Source: Phoronis australis
Lineage: Eukaryota; Phoronida; Phoronidae
Assembly (NCBI GenBank): GCA_002633005.1
Contig: NMRA01000034.1
Coordinates: 513,326 to 577,325 of the forward strand
DNA: 64,000 nucleotides
Direction: 5' to 3'
The notes beneath the pieces were generated by a model. The model was not told where the DNA came from, did not search any database, and saw nothing but the letters and a program-made list of their open reading frames with translations. This document shows, in pieces, positions 1 to 26,600 of the stretch. Both the position numbers and the translations under genes were made by a program. Within the stretch, counting starts at the first letter, position 1. Every line of letters begins with the position of its first letter.

Positions 1-3000
1 GAAATCAAAGTCATCTTTCTATAAATACCTTTTCCACATAGAAGGACGCCTTAGGAATTCGTCGATGTATTTAATTCTTTCCAACTCCGGTTATCAAACT
101 TTTTCTTCGAGCAATCCTTCATTCAGTTCCCGAAATCGGAAGCTGACCATTTTGAACAATGAACGTGGTATGACGTCATTTCCCCTGATGTGCACAGTGT
201 AAAAATGGCCAGTTACTGATTTTAGGAACTGAATTGGAGATTGCTCGAAGTAAAAGTGTGATAATAGGGGTATTTGTTTGAGTTGGAAGGAATTGAAGAC
301 ATCGACGGCCTCCTAAGGTGTCCCTCTATGCGCACAAATAGTGTTTTTAACAACCTGACTTTGATGTTTTAGTCGGTGTGAGGGATAATTCGCTGAAAAG
401 CTTTCGGCGTATGAAGCTTCTATAGGAGCTACACGGTCTACTGAGGCAGCTCTAGGGACAGTGGTCAATGTCTACTTTACTAGGGGCTTCATACACCGCT
501 GGAAGCTTTTTAACAAATTGTGCTTTACACTGGTTAAAACATCAAGTCACGTTGTTATAAGTACATTTTGCACATAGTTGGACATCTTAGGAGGCCGTCA
601 ATGTCTTTAATTCCTTCAAACTTTTTTTCGAGCAGTTCTTCGTTCAGTTCCCCAAATCGGCATTTGGCCATTTTTAACACTGCGCATGCTAGGAAATATG
701 TATGTCAGGAGGTGCCCCTTTTTCGTGGAATGGGGGGAGTATTGTACTACAGTCTACGGAACTTCTGGTTGTGACGTACACTCCAATGAAGCCTCTCCAA
801 GCTGCTTGCCAAGTGGCATTAATTTGCCTCGTAGGTGATATGTTTGGATGCTCGACTCTCACGCTGTGTCTCAGTGTTAAAGGGTTTTTCTACAGGATGC
901 CTGAAATGCAAGATTACTAGTACGGGGTGTTGGCCCTCCTGTGTACTTTGCCAATCAATAGTTATTGCTGGGATCTGGCTCAAATTTGAGTGAAAATGTA
1001 CTGAAAATCAGAAAGCCCAACAATAACAGACTTCCTTGTCAATAAACTTTATTTATTTTTGGTCTCGTAAAAATGGATATCCAAGGTCACAGCGTTTTTG
1101 GTCAGATGACCTATAATTTGCATATTTAGCTCAAAAACAGACCGGGATGATTGCAGATGTATTTCTTTTTTATCCAATCGGCTTTTCACAAGTAACTGTT
1201 TCCATACATATTATAGTTGATTTTATCAATCAGAATGAAACTCAGTTGAGCAGTAGACTTTCCAAATCGTCCTTGCCTTTATGTATTCGCCATCCACAGG
1301 TAATGTCAACATGTAGAACTCTTTAACTGGTGGTGGTGCTTGCAAAATCTTGAACAGGTGGCGTGTCTGTGCTGCCACCTAGGTGACCTCCCATTACCCT
1401 CCATACATTTCCAAGCACATTGACTGTAATGAAAGTCAGTCTTCAGTTTCTTTGACAAATGAAGGATTGTACTGTGTCGGAAAAATCGTGATTGCCAGAA
1501 TATTAGTTTGTATTGGAAGGAGGACTTCGACCTCCAAAGACAAAGGTGACTCTATGCTGTAAAGGAACTTAAAGCTTCAATTTTCCCTGTTAACGAAAAA
1601 CAAATTAGATCTTTTATTTTCATAAACCCGCTCTTGTTATATTTCTTACCGTGGTAAGATTCTGTTTCTATTACTAACAAGAACATAGCCATCAGCAACT
1701 TGAATGCTCTTCAGATTTTACCGGGCTTGGCATGTGCACACATTGCCATTGACTTGAGTTTTTATCGAAAATGAAATTGTACATCACATTAAGGAATATT
1801 AAAGGGTCTAATTGTGTTTTCATTTTTTATCTAGCTAAGTAAGACAAAATGTAGTTTCATAGTGATGTTACTTTGGTGGTTTAGCCAAGGTGAAACTTTG
1901 TTTGCAGAAATATTTTTGTCGTACTTTGCATATTAAGATATGCCGCCACCTAACAAAATCTGAGAGAACTGACATTCACCTTTATAATTACAGCTCTTCA
2001 AGTGAAAAAAGTCTGCATTTTCTTGTGTTTCAAACTTTGTTTGAGAAAAAAGTCTTTCATCGACTTCAAAACAGTGCACTATGCATGTGTGCCAATTTCA
2101 CAAGTTTTTGCGACGTCTGTCAGGAGATGGTGACAACTATGGTGAAGAAAAAAAGTGTTGGGAAATTAAGATTGTAATAAAATGTTAACTGGAGAAAAAA
2201 GAAATTGGCCAATAGGGGACACTCTATTTCCCAAGGTTCTCCACTTTTCAAAATTAAAAGAGGTTGGATCCATGCTGGACCGCATAGGATGCGTGTGTTC
2301 AAACAAGAAAAGACTATGGCAGGGGTTTTCTCCCTATATTGATTTTAGGCAGATTCCCCCCTAAATTTTTTTTGGATTTTAGGAAATCTTTGGTAGAATC
2401 TGTAAACTTTGTGTAGTCAAAATAATTTTAAGTTTGATCATGATTGTGACACAGTAAAAATGAAAACAATTTTTATTTTATTAAGTTCAGTTCAAACTCT
2501 CAATCAATTTTCATTCAAGTGGTGAAACCCTTGGCTTCTTCAAAATATATACATTTAGTCCTCAGAGGGACGACTGCGTTATGAAGGGGCTATCAGTTTT
2601 TACACCTGTCCAGTGAAAATAACCCGCAATATTAAATGTTCTCTGCAACAAACTGGTCAGTTGTAAAGGAAATCAAGCACTCAATATTCAAAACCACTTG
2701 ATTGTGTCTTTCAGTTTAATTCGTTAATCAATAATTTCCTTTTATGTTCCCACCTGCTGGAAGATTCCACTCTGCTGAAATAACCTTCAGTATGTGGACA
2801 ATATCAAAACTACAAAGGGTGTTTATTTGACAACTTTTGTAGCAGTTGGTATCAATTCTTGTGCTGCATACTCAACTATCACCTCTGCAGTTGAAATGAA
2901 CTTTCTATATACTTCTGGAACAATAAATTTCTAATGAAAAAGTGTTTCTGTTATTCATGATTGGATAAATTTGAAAGGAAATTATGGCTAGGTTACCTCA

Positions 3001-5051
3001 AACCTTATTTAGTGGCCTCCATTCTAACCTGTATATAAAAAAACTAAGCTTTGTCAACTATTAAAAGTATATATTTTCTTAAAGAAAAAAGATCATGGAA
3101 TACAAAATATGTTTTGTATTTATGTATCATAATTATCGTTATGTTAACACCTTTTTTAAGTCAAAATTTCATTTTTAAGAAAGGTACATTCATAACAAAA
3201 TAACCCCTCTGTCAATTTGATGAAACATTTTATAAATGAAAACTTCACCAGTTGCCTCAAAAACGCTGTTAGGAATTTCCGGTTAGTCTTTTTTTGGTTT
3301 CTATGACAAATCAAGTTGCAAGGTATTTTTGTAAAATAGAAGCCGTATTCGTCTTTGTTACATTACGCAAAAACTAGGCCTTCATATCGAAAATCCCAAC
3401 AGCACTTTCATGATTGATGAATAAATATTAAGTTCGGAAAGTTTCAGTGAAATACACCAAGCCATTTTCTAAAACTCGTGTTCCTAAGCTCAAATTAAAT
3501 CGATTTGCCAAAGCTGAGAAAAAGCCAATTAAACTGGGACCATTGGAAATCTCAGTCTTTGGTTAATTATTCGGTGAAAACTTGTTTTCGGTCGATATAA
3601 CCTATACATGCCAGGTTTCATTGTGCCCAAAGCCAATGCAAATTTAACAACAAAATATTACGGAATAATGACAAGTTTTTATCACCTGCATTTGAAAATC
3701 TGACTAATTTAATGTCGCAGTCAAGTGAAATTTTATTTCCTCATTATTTCATAAAGGACATGTCCTGTCAAATTAATGCTTTACCTAGTTAAATTTGTGC
3801 TTTTGTCAGAAAATATTTTGAAAAATTGTGGGCATTCACAACAATATTCCTGAAATTCATTGAAAAACAAAAAAGGTAATTTTCACTATTTGTCCGAAAT
3901 TCGTGAGATTTTGTGGCAACCAGTTTTGCAACGAGGATACTGGACTTCACGCTATTATGCAAGAGTCCACGGTTTCATGCACCATTTTGAATACCTGATT
4001 ATAGCGTAAACAAACCTGTTCACATGCAGAACTCCCAGGCGGGACTATAAGACCTGTTAAAACCACTTTTTTGTAAAAATGCAATTATGCCTTCCCAGTA
4101 TATACAATATTGTATAACAATCATTCCTCTTTGTTTACTAGAAGTTGGAGAACATTTGAAAATACTAATTGATGTTAGTAGCGATCAGGTAATTTGCAGC
4201 CATGTTTTCACTAAGTTCACCCTAGGGCCAGTATTCATGCTGTTCTAAGTTAGCCCTCAATACAAAAACACAAATCCTTTAAATTATTGTAATTAAAAGC
4301 TTCAATGCGATAATTATCGCCATGTTTAAGATTATATGAACTTTTGATTGATGTCATTGAATTTTTTGTTTGTTTTTTATATTTTGTCTTTTTGGATTTG
4401 ATGAAAACTTGACTAGCTGTGTGGCATCTGATTTTAGGTTAATTCTGGTCTTAAATGCTTCAAGAGAACCAGGGTTGGTTCCAGTTATCGGGCAGAGCTA
4501 ATACTTTTCAATCGTGTGTGGTTCTTGGGATGAAGGATGATTTCCTGACCTTGGTTTGGGAGTGCGCGATGCAGAACAGGGGCTCATGGTGGCCATCATT
4601 AGGATGGCCAGTTTAAAAAGATGATGGCTTGGATGGCACAGCCAAGAGAGAAAAACCTGCTTTTTTTCAAGACAACCTTTTTGAAAACAACAGCTAACGA
4701 AAAAGTTTTAAAATTTGTTCTAATATGTTTTATTGAAACCTACACTTTGTTGTTTTAGTTTAAATATTTAGACGTCAATTGAAATATATTTTTACTATAA
4801 ATGTCATGCTGATCGTTGGCAAATACTGACACACATATTTATTTTGTGATGTCAGGGAGACCTCGTACGAAATCTATGCATATGGCAAGTGTCAATCTCG
4901 CGAACTTTTTCAAATCCTAGAGTCCCTGTCTGGGTTGTTATGAAGTATGATGGGTAACTGCTTACAATATTTTAAAGGGAGTTTGGGAACAGCTCTAAAA
5001 ACAGTCTATTCCTCCTCAATATACATTTGTCTTACATTTCTGTACCTTCAG
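1..5051. other. Region upstream of the first visible NMT exon
   Basis: AT-rich sequence with no exon I can support. Its first 700 bases hold a foldback repeat, listed separately. The NMT exon at 5052 opens in the middle of a codon, so the start codon must lie in an earlier exon. I looked here for an ATG-containing exon ending two bases into a codon before a good GT donor and found none convincing. The start exon may be left of the window. Confidence 0.5.
28..700. repeat. Foldback repeat with three arms
   Basis: Three copies of the same segment alternate in orientation. The block around 49-88 reads in reverse complement at about 281-319 and forward again at about 588-623. Shared landmarks are cttaggaggccgtc, tttaattccttc and the cagttccc..aaatcgg block. 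The arms 195-425 and 482-700 form one large inverted repeat centred near 450. A fourth copy lies at 32155-32440. I see no coding capacity, so this is a non-autonomous foldback family. Confidence 0.7.
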
Positions 5052-19477
<14,426 letters not shown>

Positions 19478-19697
19478 CACAAGCCAGTAAACCACTGCCC
19501 TCTAGTGGCTGTATAGCTAAGGAGCCTCATGGAAAGGAGAAGCAGAAATGATACACGATGGATATCGTTCTCAATTCTTTTGGATAAAATGTTTTTAAAA
19601 CGTGATCCCAACAAGAATTTTGATCATGTATTCAGCAACTGGTCATTCTGTTAATGTTGTGGCAAATACTGATAACCTATGGTTGTTCTTGTGGTCA

Positions 19698-19703
19698 ATA
19701 AAG
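19698..19703 (+). terminator. Candidate NMT polyadenylation signal
   Basis: AATAAA 221 bp downstream of the NMT stop codon. A second AATAAA lies at 19924-19929. Confidence 0.55.
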
Positions 19704-20097
19704 TGCATGCATGTATTTAAAATGTTACGCAATGAAATATTGTATACCAGGTCTGACAGTTTTGAAAAGAGTTTCTGGTAAATGGCAAGCCACATGCGTG
19801 CTGTTCAAGGCATAGTTTATGTATAATGTACAACTTGTAAAATTATGTATAAGTATAATGCAATTCACGACGCATAAATAAGTCAATGTTTGTTTTGTAC
19901 GTATATTGTGTACAGGTTGAACAAATAAATGGTGGCATTCTGCTTCTGTGTTTTTAACAAAATTTATTGAAACAAAACAAAAACCCATAAAATCAGTATT
20001 GCTTTTTCCAACTGAGGTAAAAAGATGCTACATGATTGTATTAATCCACTCTCTGTCAAAATCTCACTTTTGGGTCACATCGTTAACACTTTATAAA

Positions 20098-20385
20098 CTC
20101 AAGTCAATCTCAAGATGGCGTGGAAATTATTTTGGAAACATTTTGTCCCGTCAGCACGCCATCTTTTGGCCACATCACGTGACGTAAGGAATATAAGTCT
20201 AAAAAAATTCCTGCCCGGACCAGGACTTGAACCCAGGACCTGCTTACTGTGCAGACGCTCTAGCTACCGAGCTGGATTTTTTTCAGATTTATATTCATTA
20301 GGTCATGTGATGTGGCCAAAAGATGGCGTGCTGATGGGACAAATTTTTCCCATATAATTTCCACGCCATATTGAGATTGACATAT
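20098..20385. repeat. tRNA-derived SINE, family 1, with bodies on both sides of one head
   Basis: A tRNA-like head lies on the minus strand at about 20215-20277, with a perfect B box ggttcaagtcc and an A-box-like tagctcggtagc in reverse complement. Its body, with tcacgtgatgtggcc, aaaagatggcg and gggacaaaatgtttcc, lies at 20098-20212. A second body in the opposite orientation at 20280-20385 makes an inverted repeat of about 100-bp arms around the head. Confidence 0.7.
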
Positions 20386-20446
20386 ATTATTCATATACAC
20401 TACTGGAGAACAAGTGTAAGATGCCCACTAGTGATTTGTGTTTGAC

Positions 20447-20615
20447 CAGTGATCCCTATGGTTCAGTGGCTAAAGCGTCTGCACAGTTGGCAGAAGGTCG
20501 TGGGTTTGAGTCCCGGTCGGGGGCAGGAATTTTTTGAGACGTGTTCACTAAGTCACGTGATGTAGCTAAAAGATGGCATCCTGACGGGACAAAATGTTTT
20601 CAACACTTATAAACT
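20447..20615 (+). repeat. tRNA-derived SINE, family 1, second copy
   Basis: The head has A box tggttcagtgg (about 20458) and B box gggtttgagtccc (about 20503). It is followed by ggcaggaattttttgaga and the body tcacgtgatgtagc, aaaagatggc, gacgggacaaaatgttttc shared with 20098-20385. Not a functional tRNA: no clean cloverleaf with acceptor stem. Confidence 0.7.
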
Positions 20616-22800
20616 TGGTGTTGTTCTTAATAAATCAAGTTAGAGGCTATTCGTGGCCTCAGAAGAATTGCAGTTTTTGTTATTGTTGGAGATCAGGCAC
20701 AACAGCGTGGTTTGTCACAGCAGGACATTTTGTTCCCAGACTAGTAGAGAGTATTTATGAACAGTCGGTAATTCCCAGACGTTACTTTTCATTTGAGAAA
20801 GGTACACACATTGATAACAGTTTTACAGTTGGTCTAAATCAAAAATTAATTTAATATTTGACGTGGTTTTGAAAGCTTTTCAGTGGAAATGGCTTTATAG
20901 ACGAAATACAGTCGAACCTTGCGCCCTGTTCCGGTGTTGACTATTGTATGCAAGTCTACCCTGGTTGCAATTATTTATCCTTATAATATACAGACGGATT
21001 TCAAAGATTTGTTGATGTAGTGTGCTGTTACGAGGTTAGACTGCAATGGATTTCCTGGGAACATTTTAAAAATGCGATTGTCCTCGATACCATGTCTTTG
21101 GATACAGCATTAGTCAATATTTTTCCAGCATTTTACGCAGATCAGACATGACCTCAGTGGTGCATGCAAGTACTTGAGAGATATTAATTGGCTCATGCCG
21201 TAGATTGCGCGAATAAGCCCTCAATGAAATTTCTTGGTATATAAAACTTATCTAGTGTTTGTCGCGATTGCAGAAACTACTGTACAATTGCATACTTTGG
21301 TTTGATTTGGAAAGAATGTGATTAGGCTTACCATATACTGTCTTTATCAGATCAACAGTATGGCCACAGCACTACTACAACTCTCTTGCTTTGGTCAGTT
21401 TCTTCGTAATCCAGAACTTCACTCTGCTTTCAAAAGTGATTACTGTCAAGTTACATGTGGCATCAACATTGAAATGTTACTTCAATCCATCAGAATTGTA
21501 ATTCAGAATTACCATCATGACAAAAACATACAAGTGTTGAAAAATCCCATCTTTAATTAAAATTTATAATTACTTGAAACATGCCATAAAACCCAGAAAA
21601 ATAATGCAAACATTTCAATACAATTAAATGAGGCAATTGGATCAAACCTGACAAATTACAATTACAAATAATTACACAAAATCCCAAATTTACTTCCTGT
21701 ATAATCAGTAAAAAATTCATATATAATAAAATTGAGACTCATTAGACATCCTCACAACAACTAGACAAAACATCCATTTCCTATTGGCTAGAATGTGCTT
21801 AAAATTTTGGCTTAATCTCGAAAAAATCACAACATGTGCTGCTTCACGCACTTTGTTGAAATCACAGCAACTTACTGTGCAAGGCCCATGGACTAAATAA
21901 ACATTTAAGCAGTTAGGTACACTGTTACATTAAACTCCGGCTAAATTTCAACAAAAACACTATTCTACTACGAAAAAAATTTGACTAGACTGCAAAATAA
22001 TTCTGACAAGATGTTCGTCATTTGACAGAGTTTTGCCCAAGTTTGCTCATTCATTTTTTAAAAACTAACTTTAGAACAAAAGTTAAGATACTTTTGACAT
22101 CGAAAATCACTAGAGGTTTTGATACTCACAAAACAATATTCGAAGTCAGCTTACAAGTATATTTACCATGCACAGCCTTATCGAGGAAATGTTTAATTTA
22201 ATTAAAATAAAAATATCAAAAATGAATTCAGCTCACAACACTTACTAATACTAAATAATAATAAGCACCAATCCAGGATGGGGTCAAGTAATCATGAATT
22301 CCTGCTTGGTCGCTTATGTCCAAATCTCAAGCACGCTTAATGACTGTGCTTCGTCGGACCATTCTAGGACAAAATTTTGGATCCGCTACTGAATAATCTC
22401 ACATAGAGGCAACCACAAAGTTCGAGTAGACTGACAATGATAATAAACCAATGTTGGTGTTTGCGCATGCAAAGTCACACCGCAAAATAAACTACACTTT
22501 TATCTATTTCTATACCCACACCGGATTTCATAACGGTCAACGGCCACATTCTGCTGTGCATAGCAAAGAAACCTAGTATTCAAACTCTAAACTGAATTCA
22601 AATAGTAAGTTGTCATACACCAGCCGAGCAGAACCAAAACCCAAGACGATTGATTGGCTGAAGAACATAGATGGCAACTCCACCTATAAGTAGAACATAA
22701 TACAACACCCTTTTCAATTGTTTTCAATAAGCCTAAGTTTGGCTTAATGCTACCCCCATTGATGTGGGGTTCCTCAATGTACATGACAGACATGCTGCCT

Positions 22801-23040
22801 GTTTCATGAAAGAGACTTATGACTTAAGACCGAAATTTGGTCTGGTGCTCCACGCAACTATTTCTAAAAATAATTAAATTTCATTTGGGCAAAAGAGGAA
22901 AGTGTCTCAAAATATGCACGTAACTGCTACTTACTGATATAAGATAAATTATTTCCAGACTATGATGGTCTCATAATATTTATTCAGCGATTGTTAGGTG
23001 GGAACATAAGACCTAATTTCAGTCTTAAAGCCCAACTTCA
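22801..23040. repeat. Dispersed repeat, copy 2
   Basis: Inverted relative of 14235-14460. It has inverted terminal motifs taagaccgaaatttggtct and agacctaatttcagtctta. Confidence 0.6.
22979..22984 (-). terminator. Candidate PNPO polyadenylation signal
   Basis: AATAAA on the minus strand, about 490 bp past the PNPO stop. It lies inside a dispersed repeat copy, so it may be a borrowed signal or chance. Confidence 0.25.
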
Positions 23041-23469
23041 ATGGAATTCTGTTATTTTAGATATATTGGGCTAATCAGATAGTCCCCGCAAAGCCTTAGT
23101 AAAATAAGAAAGCGTGAATTCAATCACGCAAATGTAACCCCGTCAAATGATAGATGAAGCTGCCTTTTCGTGCCATGTTGCGTCACCGTGAGATCCCAGC
23201 GCAAACAACAAAAGGCCGATAACAGTTGTATTCAATAGGCATCTGAATAGAACACCGTTGCCTGCGGGTGTTATTCGCAGCTGTTTGAATTAAAAGGTGA
23301 TTCTTGCAATGACGTAGACAAAAGCAAGCCAATAGACCTAACAGTTGGCTCAGAGCGATGCTCTTAACATACTGTAGGAACCAAATTTACAGGTGTTACT
23401 GCTAAGATAGGCCTCAAGTCATTTTCCATGAAACAGACTCCACGTACGTCAATACAGAGATAACAAACG

Positions 23470-23635
23470 CTATGGAGACAGACGTTCAAATACCCAACCA
23501 TCCTCTCCTGGTTGAGTAACCTCGGTATTTATCACTTCATCATTGACGGGTCGTCGAAACCGTATCCTATCGTGAAGTCGAGTAGTTTGTCCCTGCCAGA
23601 ATTCAACTGACTCCGGTCGCACCAAATACCCACCC
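23470..23635 (-). CDS. PNPO: PNPO terminal exon with family signature
   Basis: Acceptor is ct at 23636-23637 on the plus strand (TTTTAG|GGG on minus). It encodes [20 protein letters not shown] and HDRIRFRR, then WVFERLSP and a TAG stop. The Trp, Arg and His of this signature contact FMN and the substrate phosphate in known structures. Confidence 0.96.
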
Positions 23636-26600
23636 CTAAAATATACATTTCACACATAACAAAAATATTTCAACAAGGTTTCAAAGACAATAGGAAATAG
23701 AAGAACGTAACTCAAAATTTCTCTTCGGCAATTTACGCACACGCTGAGTTCACTTAGCTCCTAAAAGCACAGATACAAATCAGGCAAGTGTCAATGGGAA
23801 GTTAGACTACAGAACTTGTGAGAGTTTTTACTAAAATTTTAAATGGATAAGCATTTCTTTTCGAAATTAAATATTACGTATTAATAGCGATGTAAAACAG
23901 TTATGGTTATAGCTAATACTTACACAATTAAAAATTTTAAAATTAAATCATGAAGTTGGGTTCACTGATTTTCATTTAAGAAGTCTTGTAAAACATAAGA
24001 ATGGCATGGAACCAATCTTCGGTTATGGTCGTGCATTTCTGGAAAATTTCATATTGGATTAATTGGTTTTGGCAAAAATTAACCTCAAGCACTTAAATTT
24101 TGGTCACTATCGAATATTTCTTGATTGTGAACAGTCAATGGCCCATCACTGCTCAGCAGCCAAACTACATATTTATCCTATAAATCAAACTCCCAGAAAA
24201 TATCCCACCAGAAAAGGCAAACGGTAAATACAAAGTGAAAAAAATTGCGCATTTTCTCACCAGTAGTCGGGCTTCGGCACTTCTTCTGTTTCGTCTTTGA
24301 ACTTTTGTTTTAGCTCTTGAAATTTGTCGTCAAGAACCTTTAACAGAAAAGAACACTCAACATTCACCTTAGACTCTTAAGTGTTGAAAGTCTTCTCACA
24401 CTCAACATTCACCTTAGACTCTTGAGTGTTGAAAGTCTTCTCACACTCAACATTCACCTTAGACTCTTGAGTGTTGAAAGTCTTCTCACACTCAACATTC
24501 ACCTTAGACTCTTGAGTGTTGAAAGTCTTCTCACACTCAACTAACTTCTATCATAAGAATGACTCCATTTAAGGTAAATGTCAACCTTTGTGTATTTCTT
24601 TCTTTCAAAAATTCAGTATTCACATACTTTACGAAAATATATTTCAACTGCTTCACATTATTTATCCATCTAATAAGAGAGTTGTTTGGGGGTGACTTAC
24701 ATTAATTTCAAGTATAAGGCAAACTTTTACTGGCAATTTTCAGGCTTTTTGAAATGAGAAGCTTTATAAAGCAGTTGTATAACATAAGCCAAAAGTAATC
24801 AGATACTTTTGTTTCCCTGCATGACGATTATCCCAGCTAATCTAAAAGCAAATCCTGTTTAAATCTAGCCCAGTCATGATACAGACCAGGAATTCTGTTA
24901 CCACTATGCCATTGAAACGGAGACTTCCGGGTCATTTTGTCTGATTATACCTAACATGTACTGAACATTTTGCAAAGTCTCATGTTGAAACTGCAACTTT
25001 AACTTTTTTGTGAACATCCAAAACTTCCAATTTTTCATAAACCATCATGCCAAAGAGGAACGTAAATTTTTAAGAACAATTCCTGAGTTTTGAAGAAAGG
25101 TGCACAAAGATTAGGACCTCAAACTTTACCTTCCATCTCTGATGTTCCAAAGTTAACTAAATTTATGATTTGACTAGGAATCCACATAAACTTAAGACAT
25201 AAAATCATACATTAACAGATTGATTTTTTCAAAAAATTGACTCAATCAGATTTCATTCACATACTTTTTTATTTGGTATTGCTGCACTCTGATGACTGAC
25301 ACATGCCCCGATTTGACTGTCCCTTGGGCGAGAATGAAAGTATTCTGAGGATTCCTTGGAAGACAAACGTTCCGCCTTTCCTTCTATACGAACCTAAAAA
25401 AATAATTAAGAATTTCAGTCTAAAAGTTGTCCACAATATTGAAAAGCAACATATTTAATGAGTACAAAACACAAAACCACATATCCACTCATCATTCAAG
25501 GTAAAGTAAATATTTCTTAAAACAGCTGTTTTTTGCATTGTCAAAAGCTTTTTCTTTGTGAGATACTTATTATTTAGGAAGAGCCTGTAACCAGAGAAAT
25601 TTCGTTTTCATAAAGCGAAAAGTTCATACCTGGCTTTAGAACAAACTCTAAGCATCAAATCTTACTTTATTATTTCTAATCAGTTTCAGCTTTTAACTAA
25701 GGCTGGTGAAGGGAGGCATTGAAGCATATGTGTCTGAAGATAGTTATATCTCACTTGTATCATTTAATGCGAATGGTCGCACGATGCCAGCGGAGGCAGA
25801 AAACAGAAAGCCAAAACAAGATCCACCATTAAGTTCTAAGTTCACCGACCAACATGTGACTAGGCTTTCATTTAGACATCCAAATGTACACCTTGACTAA
25901 AATTTACACAGCCTGACTGCGTGTTCAGCATTTAGACACTCAAGTACAAAGTAAGTAAACATGTTAGTACATCTGTCTCCTTTAACTTGGAGCAGCAGTT
26001 CTGAGAGCTCATTGGACTGTCCAGAATAAATAAGTTGGTTTAGAAATGAGATGAAAAAGATTTGATGCAGAACCGTGTCACCACATTAACGTAACAATGT
26101 AAAAGCGATTTGACTTGGAGTTGTAAAAACGCTGTCATGCGCATGACAGCGTTTTTAGTCATGGACACTCTAAGAAATTGGGAAACCTATCTATCTTTGA
26201 AATCCTGAATGAACTTCTGCATCTGACCTACCATTCGTTTTAAAAATTCCCAATAAAACATTAGAGCCACTTGAGGATTTTCCTCCTGGAAATATAAAAA
26301 TTCAAACATGCCATCACAGTCTTCATTTAGTTTTCTCTATATTCAGATACCAAGTAGTACTCAGGATATTATTGGCCAGTGTTATTAAGATCGTGCTATT
26401 GACCCTTTCACCGATAGCAAAAACCAACATAATAATGTGCACTCTGGAGGATAGATTTGTAAGATACCAGCCATTTAATCCAGATTCAAGAAACTATTGT
26501 CTGCTCAGTAAGCTAACGCCTGATATTGGATAGATGGTATACCGTTTACAAAATGTGAGCTTTCGACTCCATAAAATGCTAGTTTTCAAATGAAGTAAAA

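Larger units (their letters stand above)
19704..23469. other. Convergent intergenic region NMT/PNPO
   Basis: The 3' ends of NMT (+) and PNPO (-) face each other. The interval holds the SINE cluster 20098-20615, the dispersed repeat 22801-23040, and the PNPO 3' UTR on the minus strand. About 20620-22800 shows AT-rich sequence with nothing I can identify. Confidence 0.5.

Noticed and set aside
1890-2364. Open frames near 2 kb as the missing NMT first exon
   Set aside because: No lysine-, acid- or Ser-rich NMT-like N-terminus, and no donor in the right phase.
20215-20525. Functional tRNA genes
   Set aside because: A and B boxes are present but acceptor stems do not pair, and both heads are followed by the same SINE body.
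24354-24540. CRISPR-like array (45-bp repeats)
   Set aside because: Units are directly adjacent without unique spacers, in a eukaryotic intron; it is a minisatellite.
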